A DNA stretch of 64,000 bases from an uncultured Bacteroidales bacterium (lineage in GTDB: Bacteria; Bacteroidota; Bacteroidia; Bacteroidales; Muribaculaceae): the NCBI GenBank assembly GCA_947573135.1, contig CANPDU010000005.1:42809-106808 (forward strand), given 5' to 3'. The notes under the pieces are model-generated. The model worked only from the letters and a program-made list of their open reading frames with translations, was not told the origin of the DNA and made no database searches. The position numbers were made by a program, and so were the translations under genes. This document shows positions 9,652-18,000 of this stretch, in pieces. Positions within the stretch are counted from its first letter, which is position 1, and each line of letters starts with the position of its first letter.

Positions 9652-10629
9652 TTACTGATACAGAGATCCGGTGTTGAGCACAGGCTGTGCAGGTTCGTCA
9701 GCGCAGAGCACCACAAGCAGATTGCTCACCATCGTAGCCTTGCGTTCATCGTCGAGCGCCACTATCTGTTCTTCGTCGAGCTGATCGAGAGCCATTTTAA
9801 CCATCGACACCGCGCCTTCTACGATCTTCTCCCTCGCCGAAATTATAGCCGATGCCTGCTGGCGGCGCAGCATCACCGCCGCGATTTCAGGCGCATATGC
9901 AAGATAGTTCAGACGGGCCTCGACAACCTCTATGCCGGCCATTGCCAGACGCTCGTTCAGTTTCTCCTCGAGCTGTTCGTTGATCTCGCTGGCGTCGCTC
10001 CTGAGCGTTATCTCCTTGTGTTCGCCGTTTTCCTCATCATAGGCATAGCGGCCCGTCACTTCGCGCAGGGCGGCGTCGCTCTGTATCCCGACAAACGCGT
10101 TAAGCGCCTTGGCTATCGAATTGGTCAGAGTCGCCGACGCTGCGGCTTTCTCGTCCGTGCTTACTGCGATTGCCGGCACCTGGTCAGCATCCACGTCAAA
10201 CACTGCGCGGTAGGTGTCCTTAACCTTCCACACCAGCACCATGCCTATCATCACCGGATTGCCCACCTTGTCGTTGACCTTGATCGGAGCGATATCCATG
10301 TTGCGTATGCGCAGCGAGATTTTTTTCTTGGTCATGAACGGATTGACCCAGAAGAAACCCGTCTCGCGGTATGTTCCCTGATATTGGCCGAAGAATATCA
10401 TCACGCGCGCCTGGTTAGGCTGCAGCACGAAGAATCCGCACGCTGTGATAATCATCGTAATCAGCCCGATGCCGCTCATCACCCCTGCGAGCCAGTAGTA
10501 TTCGAAGGGCAGAAACACAAACAGCGCCGCTATTATTGCCGGTATTAAAAGCAGCTCCACGGCGAGCATTGCAAAACCGTTGTAAACCTTTCCCTGATAG
10601 GGGACTTCCTTGTCAATTTGAGCTTTCAT
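9652..10629 (-). CDS. SPFH/band-7 domain membrane protein
   Basis: From MKAQIDKEVPYQGKVYNGF; two hydrophobic segments then RVMIFFGQYQGTYRETGFFWVNPFMTKKKISLRIRNMD; C-terminal LNERLAMAGIEVVEARLNYLAYAPEIAAVMLRRQQA. Confidence 0.9.
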   Translation of the reverse strand: MKAQIDKEVPYQGKVYNGFAMLAVELLLIPAIIAALFVFLPFEYYWLAGVMSGIGLITMIITACGFFVLQPNQARVMIFFGQYQGTYRETGFFWVNPFMTKKKISLRIRNMDIAPIKVNDKVGNPVMIGMVLVWKVKDTYRAVFDVDADQVPAIAVSTDEKAAASATLTNSIAKALNAFVGIQSDAALREVTGRYAYDEENGEHKEITLRSDASEINEQLEEKLNERLAMAGIEVVEARLNYLAYAPEIAAVMLRRQQASAIISAREKIVEGAVSMVKMALDQLDEEQIVALDDERKATMVSNLLVVLCADEPAQPVLNTGSLYQ

Positions 10630-10704
10630 AAGTGATATTGTTTTGATATTATTTCGATACAAAAATATATAAACAATTTCACATCTCCAAAAAAAAAAAT
10701 CATC

Positions 10705-11250
10705 ATCCACCCGCGCCTCTGCGTGAAAACAATTTCTGCACTTCGCGCGACATCCCCTAATCGCTTCTCTGACTGACATTCTCCCTTGCGATCTTCGCGC
10801 CTCTGCGCGAGATACCATAAGCCTGGCGTCGAAGCCGCGCAACATCCCTTAATCGTCTCTTCAGCCAGATTTCCCCTTTGCGCTCCCCGCGCCTCTGCGC
10901 GACATCATCTCCCGGCGAAAAAAGCGTCGGAGACGCTCAATATGTTAATTCCCATAATTAGCGCTGAAAGCGTGGTTTATGGGGTGACAGGCGTCACCCT
11001 CAAATATGCGCATCGGAGCCGCGCGACATTCCATAATCGCCTCTCTGACTGACATTCTCCCTTGCGATCTTCGCGCCTCGGCGTGAGATATTTCCGGCTC
11101 TCCGCGCGATGTTACGCCAAGTGCGTCGGAGACGCTCAATATGTTAATTCCCATAATTAGCGCTGAAAGCGCGGTTTATGGTGTTTCAGGCGTCACTCTG
11201 AAAAAGGCGCGTCGGCGACGCGCGACACCCCCTAATCGCTTCTCCCCTCC
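10705..11250. repeat. Compound intergenic repeat array (a 70-bp module plus a ~60-80-bp hairpin-rich module, each recurring)
   Basis: gcgcgacat-cc-taatcgc-tctctgactgacattctcccttgcgatcttcgcgcct at 10745-10814 and 11021-11090, degenerate copy about 10832-10906; gcgtcggagacgctcaatatgttaattcccataattagcgctgaaagcg at 10924 and 11123. Confidence 0.85.
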
Positions 11251-11253
11251 CTG

Positions 11254-11688
11254 CTATTCCAGCGGCTTCCGCATTTTGTTCATCTGGCGTCGGTAGAAAA
11301 CTGTGTCGGGCAGTTTGCTACGGTCAAGCGCGTATTCAAAATATCCCACTATCTCACTATTGCCGGGATTGGTATAATCATACGCTACAAAAATCGAATC
11401 TCCTTCAACTATTTTAGAAAGTCCACCATACCCGGCTCTTCCGCGAAAAATCGAATCACCTACATAAAATTCATATAATTTACCGGGATTACGGTCTAAT
11501 TTAATTTTATAAATAACACCAACCGTATACGCCGTATGGTTGTTCAGACTCTTTGTACGCATTATTTCATAAGGTATCATTAAAGAAAACATGATAATGA
11601 AGCCGGCGGCACAGATATGATCCTCATCATACACCTTCTTTTTCAGATACTTTAATCCAATCATAAATATCTTAGCGAAACTTTTCAT
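11254..11688 (-). CDS. Hypothetical membrane-anchored protein
   Basis: Hydrophobic segment ICAAGFIIMFSLMIPYEIM; no family recognised. Confidence 0.5.
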   Translation of the reverse strand: MKSFAKIFMIGLKYLKKKVYDEDHICAAGFIIMFSLMIPYEIMRTKSLNNHTAYTVGVIYKIKLDRNPGKLYEFYVGDSIFRGRAGYGGLSKIVEGDSIFVAYDYTNPGNSEIVGYFEYALDRSKLPDTVFYRRQMNKMRKPLE

Positions 11689-11804
11689 AACGAGCTGTTT
11701 GGGGGGATTGTTGACCTGGCAAAAGATTTAGACGCTTGAATATTACGAACTTCCTATGTTTAACTTTTTCAACTGATAAATATTGTTACCTATTTGGTAC
11801 CCAG

Positions 11805-12248
11805 TCAATCCACAGCATATAATGTGTAATTCCCATTTCTGAAATCGAATAGACTGGATTTGTATATAGCAAGGTCGAGCCTTTTATGTGTACCTTTCTC
11901 CTGTCCGAAAACTACAATGATTGAATCTGTATGAGAATCATAGAGCGAATCACAACTATAGAGATCTTCAATTTTGCAAGATTTAATATCATCATTTAGT
12001 AATGTATTATAATCCACAACAATACCACCTTCTACTGCGATGCCATCATCATAAATGATGAGATCAGGTATTGCTGAATAAGTTGAGAGCGTATGTCGAT
12101 TAATTAATTCTATACAGATAAATTTTCTACATTGCTCTTTTAAAACCACTCTGAAATTAGAGTTTTCATATATGTATTCTTTTTCTCCTACTATACATGA
12201 TGCAAAAAGGAATAGCAATGCAATTATTGGTTTTAAACGACGATACAT
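11805..12248 (-). CDS. Small putative lipoprotein, candidate immunity protein for the upstream orphan Rhs tip
   Basis: Lipobox-like MYRRLKPIIALLFLFASC; directly downstream of the CHAP-tip gene on the same strand. Confidence 0.5.
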   Translation of the reverse strand: MYRRLKPIIALLFLFASCIVGEKEYIYENSNFRVVLKEQCRKFICIELINRHTLSTYSAIPDLIIYDDGIAVEGGIVVDYNTLLNDDIKSCKIEDLYSCDSLYDSHTDSIIVVFGQEKGTHKRLDLAIYKSSLFDFRNGNYTLYAVD

Positions 12249-12294
12249 CTCGATGTCTTTTACATTAATTAATAGATTGATTGAGGCTTTTTCA

Positions 12295-13428
12295 TTACCG
12301 AGTAGTATGTACTCCTATCGAACGCCCTCTAAGATTAAATTCTGGCAAAGAGATATTTGAGGCAGAATGATTTGTTGGGTAAACATATTTTAATACGTTG
12401 TTTGTGGAATTTGGGGACAAATTAACTGCATCATTTTGATTGCCACCCAATATAATAAGACGACCATCTTTATTCCGACCGACAACAAAACCTACATGGC
12501 TGTAATTCATTATCGCTATAGAGCCGAACTGCGGAATGGAATAAGATTGCCCCCATGTTTTGAATGTATAAACAGCCGCATGATTACTCCCTTCTATGCC
12601 TGAGTTTTCTAAACAAAAGTTGACAAAAGCAGCACACCAAGCTGTTTTATCGGTCTGTGACGCAAGAGTGCCTTTTAATTGAGTATAATCAAAATATTTT
12701 AGAATTTCTGGATTATCGCCTGTTTCTGAAATATCTTTATTCATTTCTTCTACTGCAACATCAATCCATGGAGTATTATTCTCATATGTCATTTTTCCGT
12801 TTGAATTATAAAATTCAGTCATAAGCCCGCTCTCACTATTTCCACGGACATTAATATCCATCCAGATTTTATCTCTTTTATAGGATGTTCCGCGATAAAT
12901 TTCATTTTCAGACAGGACCGAAGTATAATTTTTCTCATTAACATCCTCTCTCCAATTTATATCTCCTTCTTCATTTTCGACCCAATCCTTCCCGTCTTCA
13001 TCCACTCTGTTAATCGGATCGCCGCCGCAGTAGGAATATGGGGATATGGGATAGAATTTCCAGGCAAGCGGGTCGGGGGTCGACCAGTTGCCGTAGGGGG
13101 TGAGGATGCGGGCGCCGAAGTCGTAGGCGTTGCGGCCGCCGGAGTGCTCGCGTTCCTTGCCGCCGAAGAGGTAGCGCTGACCGCTCGGCTCTACCGTCGG
13201 CTCGCCGTAGGGATAATAGGTCGTCTCCTGGACTACATTGCCTCGGTTGTCGGCCACGACGGCATTGTTGCCCTGCCAGTCGGTAAGATAGTACATCGTG
13301 CCGCCCTGAGGATCGAAGTAGCCCCCGGCGAATGCCGAGTATTCGAGCTTGCCGTCGCGGGACACATGCGGCCCGACAGACTCTTTGAGACGGTAATAGG
13401 AGTATTCTTCCTTTATGATAGTCAGCAT
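12295..13428 (-). CDS. Orphan Rhs tip: RHS-repeat-associated core fragment fused to a CHAP/TIGR02594-like amidase domain
   Basis: Core GPHVSRDGKLEYSAFAGGYFDPQGGTMYYLTDWQGNNAVVADNRGNVV...YGARILTPYGNWSTPDPLAWKFYPISPYSYCGGDPIN then TDKTAWCAAFVNFCLENSGIEG...GSIAIMNYSHVGFVVGRNKDGRLIILGGNQNDAVNL. No signal peptide. Confidence 0.8.
   Translation of the reverse strand: MLTIIKEEYSYYRLKESVGPHVSRDGKLEYSAFAGGYFDPQGGTMYYLTDWQGNNAVVADNRGNVVQETTYYPYGEPTVEPSGQRYLFGGKEREHSGGRNAYDFGARILTPYGNWSTPDPLAWKFYPISPYSYCGGDPINRVDEDGKDWVENEEGDINWREDVNEKNYTSVLSENEIYRGTSYKRDKIWMDINVRGNSESGLMTEFYNSNGKMTYENNTPWIDVAVEEMNKDISETGDNPEILKYFDYTQLKGTLASQTDKTAWCAAFVNFCLENSGIEGSNHAAVYTFKTWGQSYSIPQFGSIAIMNYSHVGFVVGRNKDGRLIILGGNQNDAVNLSPNSTNNVLKYVYPTNHSASNISLPEFNLRGRSIGVHTTR
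13009..13378. repeat. Copy A of 370-bp direct repeat encoding the Rhs core
   Basis: Collinear with 15572-15941, same length, same orientation, scattered substitutions. Confidence 0.9.
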
Positions 13429-13481
13429 AATAGATGACTTAATATAATTATTTTAGCACACTCGCAGCTTGTTAATATCAA

Positions 13482-14198
13482 TTATTCATATTGTACGACC
13501 TCTATCTTCTTGTTGAAATCAAGACCTGTCAGGCCATTGGCTTTGGCTATTTCTACAAAGCGTTCGCTTACAAAGGTACCGGAAAAATTAAATTTAAAAA
13601 AATCAAGATCAATTGGGAATGTACCGTTCACTGCGATCCGGTCAACGCCTAAAATGTGCGTATAACCATATATATAATAATCGTCAATGGATTTGAAAAT
13701 AGGAACTTCCGTATCAATCTTTCTATATTGTGTTGAGCCTATTTCATCACCGATTGACTCCTTTTCATACTCGGAAAAACTGCATTTATCCCATATAATA
13801 TAATCAAACTGTTTAAGCCGAAACGTTCCGACAAAATAATAAAGCGTTGGCTTCCCTTTTATATAGATTCTTACAGGGTACACCCTATGATCTCCAATAT
13901 TTAGCTCCTTTAAGCAGCCAAATGCTTTTTTACTTATAAACGGGACAAGAGTATAAATACAGTTAATAAAATCAATTGTCTTGGCTTTTCGTGATAGTTT
14001 GAACTCCCCGATCGTAGGTTTGAAATCAGGGTATGTCAGACCTTTATATATCCAACGTGCAACCTTAAACAGATTACTCTTATCATACGGATAGCCCTCT
14101 TTTAAATAATTGATGTTATATGGACTGATCTTGCCAACGATTTTATCATTGGTAGTTGTATCGGCGCGATAGAATATTTTTTTCTTTTTAAACCTCAT
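13482..14198 (-). CDS. Imm11/DUF1629-like putative immunity protein (paralog 2)
   Basis: ...FISKKAFGCLKELNIGDHRVYPVRIY...DYIIWDKCSF...FVSERFVEIAKANGLTGLDFNKKIEVVQYE; paralogous to 14256-14981. Confidence 0.65.
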   Translation of the reverse strand: MRFKKKKIFYRADTTTNDKIVGKISPYNINYLKEGYPYDKSNLFKVARWIYKGLTYPDFKPTIGEFKLSRKAKTIDFINCIYTLVPFISKKAFGCLKELNIGDHRVYPVRIYIKGKPTLYYFVGTFRLKQFDYIIWDKCSFSEYEKESIGDEIGSTQYRKIDTEVPIFKSIDDYYIYGYTHILGVDRIAVNGTFPIDLDFFKFNFSGTFVSERFVEIAKANGLTGLDFNKKIEVVQYE

Positions 14199-14255
14199 AA
14201 TGTGTTAAATCAAGAATTATTGATTACGTGACGGTTATTTATGCAATTATACTGA

Positions 14256-14981
14256 TCAGATATATTGTACAATCTCTATTTTCTGTTTAAAATCAAGACC
14301 TATCAGACCATTTGCCTTGGCTGTCTCGACAAATCGTTCACTTACCAGTTTGTTAACAAAGGCGTTATAGAATTTGACATAATCAAGCTCGATTGGAAAT
14401 TTTTCGTTTACAGCAATCGATTCTACCTCCGGCCAATGCGTGGCGCTAAAAGCGTCGAAATCATCGACAGATCTGAATACTGGTACTTCGGTGTCGAGCC
14501 GTTTGTCGTAGATGCTGTCAAGGTCGGCACTTTTGAATGCAAGTTCGGTATCATAAAACCGGCATTTATCCCAAATTATATAATCAGCTTGTTTATAAGG
14601 TAGTACCCCGGCAAAAAAATATAATATAGGCTTCAGCCTATGATAGACTCGGACTGGATAAATCCTATGAGTTCCGAAGTTTAACGGTCTAAGACAGTCA
14701 ACTGCTTTCTTACTGAGGAGCGGTTTGTCAAACATTGAGGTGCTTAGAAAATCCGTGGGCTTGGCTGATTTCATAAGTTCTATACCCCCGAGCAGTGGTT
14801 TAGTACGCGGAAAGATGAAGCCTGACCCTATCAGTCTTTGTACATGATATATCCCACGGGGAGTGTCGACATAGCTGTTCATTCCCTTTAGAAATTCGCG
14901 GCACTGCGGAAACACCCAACCTGTATCCTTATCAATTGTATGCTTTGGACAGTAAAATGTTTTTGATCTCTTTATTTTCAT
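14256..14981 (-). CDS. Imm11/DUF1629-like putative immunity protein (paralog 1)
   Basis: ...LLSKKAVDCLRPLNFGTHRIYPVRVY...DYIIWDKCRF...LVSERFVETAKANGLIGLDFKQKIEIVQYI; immediately downstream of the AHH-tipped Rhs gene. Confidence 0.68.
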   Translation of the reverse strand: MKIKRSKTFYCPKHTIDKDTGWVFPQCREFLKGMNSYVDTPRGIYHVQRLIGSGFIFPRTKPLLGGIELMKSAKPTDFLSTSMFDKPLLSKKAVDCLRPLNFGTHRIYPVRVYHRLKPILYFFAGVLPYKQADYIIWDKCRFYDTELAFKSADLDSIYDKRLDTEVPVFRSVDDFDAFSATHWPEVESIAVNEKFPIELDYVKFYNAFVNKLVSERFVETAKANGLIGLDFKQKIEIVQYI

Positions 14982-15007
14982 AATGTTCAGCTTTTTATGC
15001 GAAAAGA

Positions 15008-18000
15008 TTATATTTCCGGATGCTCGTGCGGTAAAAAATCACGCTTTCCTTTGTTCTCGGGTTCGTTCAACATCTTTCTCAATTGATCCAAAATTGGCGG
15101 CACAGTCTGAAATTCCAGATCATTAATTTTGACATCAGGATTATCTATTATTTTTTGTCTGATTTCTTCAACGATGCGGTTAAAATCCTCTAATGGGATT
15201 TTGTAAGGGCTATCGGCATCTTTATTCACATTATCTAATTCTTTAGATGCTTTCTCTAATTTATCAGCGACCCTTTCGGTATATTTGCCATGCTTAGCAT
15301 GTCTGCCAGTACCCGTCGTTTTTGAAAATTTTTCCACAGGGATCTTATTGCCTTTCCCGTCAAGTTTAAAGCCTTGCCGGATAGCATCCTGCAATAGTTG
15401 ATTCTTACCACTTAATGAACGAGGAATAATATGATGATTTTCAATTGGATTTGGCCCCTTAGGAGCAACACGTGGAATGACAGGTTTTGATGCGGATAGC
15501 AGAAGTGGATTGTTCATACCTAACAGCGGAGGAGGTAAAACAAATACTTGTTTTCCGTCGGGATCTATATTGTTAATCGGGTCTCCGCCGCAGTAGGAAT
15601 ATGGGGAGATGGGATAGAATTTTTCGGCGAGCGGGTCGGGGGTCGACCAGCTGCCGTAGGGGGTGAGGATGCGGGCGCCGAAGTCGTAGGCGTTGCGGCC
15701 GCCGGCATGCTCGCGTTCCTTGCCGCCGAAGAGGTAGCGCTGCCCGCTCGGCTCTACCGTCGGCTCGCCGTAGGGATAACAGGTCGTTTCCTGCACTACA
15801 TTACCCCTATTGTCAGCCACGACGGCATTGTTGCCCTGCCAGTCGGTAAGATAGTACATCGTGCCGCCCTGAGGATCGAAGTAGCCCCCGGCGAATGCCG
15901 AGTATTCGAGTTTGCCGTCGCGGAACACATGCGGACCGACATACGACCGCCGCGACTGCAGCTTATACTCGCTGTCGGGATATACGGTCTCGGGCGTCGT
16001 GAGCATGGCTTCGGGAACCTGCGAGTACTCCACCGAGAGCTTGCCGCCGAGTCCGTCATAGGTGATATGCTGCCGCTGCCCGCCCGTCAGGTAGACGTCG
16101 GCAGGCTGATTGAGACGGTTGTATTTTATCTGAAGAATGCCGCGCGAGGGATCGGCCGTGAGGTTGCCGTTGGTGTCGTATGTAAAGCCTGTGACCGTGC
16201 CCGAGGCGCTCACGCCCGTGCGCCCCTCATAATCGGCGCCCTCGCTGTCGGCCTCCATTTTGGTGAGCCGGTTGTAGGTGTAGGTCATCGTCAGGTCGCT
16301 CTGAACTCCGTAGACGTTCTTACCGCCTACGATGTCGACGATGCCGCGCCGCATCATCGTTTTGATATTGGCGTTGCGGTCGTAGGTGTATTCGGTCGAG
16401 AAGTCGGGCGCATCCTTAAGGCTTATGGGTCCCGAGCTTCCTGATGTCGAGGCCGACAGCCGGCCGTGGCTGTCGTAGCTGTAAGCGGTGTGGCGGCCGT
16501 CGCGTGTGCGCCCCGATATCTTGCCGTCGTAGCGCGCCGTGCTGCCGCTGCCGCTTTCGGCGTAGTGGAGCTTCTCGTTGAAAATGGTCGCCGTGTAGGT
16601 CGGTGTCAGCGATGAGGCGCGCTGCGCGCCGCCCGTCTCGCCGAGCTGTATCACCGGCGGCAGTCCTGACCGCACGACCGTAGCCGACGACGAGGTGAGC
16701 CATCCGTTGGCGTTATAGCCGAATGTCCGCGTGATACGCCCTGAAAGCAGTGTTTCGGATATGCGGCCGGCATCGTCGTAGGTGTACTCAAAGCGCGCCG
16801 TGTCGGCTCCCTGTCTCACCGTGACATCACGGAGATGGCCCGACGAGTAATAGCGCCGGGTGATGCGCTGCTCGGGCGCCGACAGGCCGTATTCGGTCAC
16901 AAAACGTTCCTCGACGGGCTTGCCCTCGTAGTCGTAGCGCGTGAAACGGCAGTTTTCGGGGAAATCGATATATGATCCGCGGGCCACGCGCACCTCGCGG
17001 CCGAGGTTATCGTAGTGGGTGACGGTCAGCCGCTTTTCGGCGAGAACGGCCGTCAGCAGCCCTTTTGCATCTGTCCGCGGCGTCGGGAAGCCTGCCGGGG
17101 GTGTGTATGACGCCCATCCGCTCTCGACGGAAGACACAGACGCGTAGTCGTCATAATAACGGGCTTCGGCGAGTTCGGTGAGGTTGAAATTCGTCGGCGC
17201 GCCGATAATGATGTAACCTCCGGTGGCATCGGTGACCGGCCGCGATGACGGCGCTGCCGTCATATACAGCGTCTGCATGTTCCCGACAGTCTGCTCTGTC
17301 GCTGAAGCCAGAGACTGAACCACTTCGCGGCCCAGTCGGTCATAGAAATGGAACAGCCAGCGGCCTTGAGCGCGCAGATTGCCGTCCTGCTCAGCGAAAA
17401 GGCGCCCGCCGATGTCGTAGCGGCAGAGCGTCGGCTCTCCGCCGGGCAGCGACTTTGACACGCATCTGCCGCGGGCGTCATACTCATAGCTGAACGTCGC
17501 TTTAACAGGAACAGTACGCGAGGTCTGAAGCGGCTGTATCACGTTTGTCAGATCGCCGAAGTCGTTGTAGACATAGCGTGTGTCGTTCCAGTCGCCGGCG
17601 CAGCCTTCGCGTGTCATGACCGTCAGACCCCGGCGGTCGGTGAAGGTCATCGTCACGTGGCCTTCCTCGTCGGTGATCTCCTCGACGGTCAGAGTGCCGG
17701 CCGGATAGTTTGTCGCGCCACGGACCTGAGTGGCGCTGTAGGGCTTATAGTTGTAGCAAGAATAATTGCCCGATACGGTGTTGACGAGACGCCGCACGGT
17801 CACCCGGCGGTCGGCGTCGTGCCATTCCTTGCCGGCTTTACGCGATCCGGCGGTGACGGCAAGGGGCGACGCTTCGTAGTAGGTGGTCGAATATGCGTAT
17901 GATGTGCCGTAAAGACTGCGGGCGGCAGTCGAGATCTCAGACGCCGAAGGGTGTCTGCCGTTGACATGGACGGGCGACCACGAGCGGTAAGGCCTGTCCA

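Noticed and set aside
9583-10548. 321-aa plus-strand ORF opposite the SPFH gene
   Set aside because: His/Arg/Cys-rich antisense composition; the SPFH protein is clearly real.
10945-11154. Small ORFs with AEARRSQGRMSVREAI across the repeat island
   Set aside because: They arise from repeated non-coding DNA, not from a gene family.
15548-16444. 298-aa plus-strand ORF opposite the Rhs core
   Set aside because: Antisense shadow of the Rhs gene; part of the same shadow recurs at 13144-13437 because the DNA is repeated.
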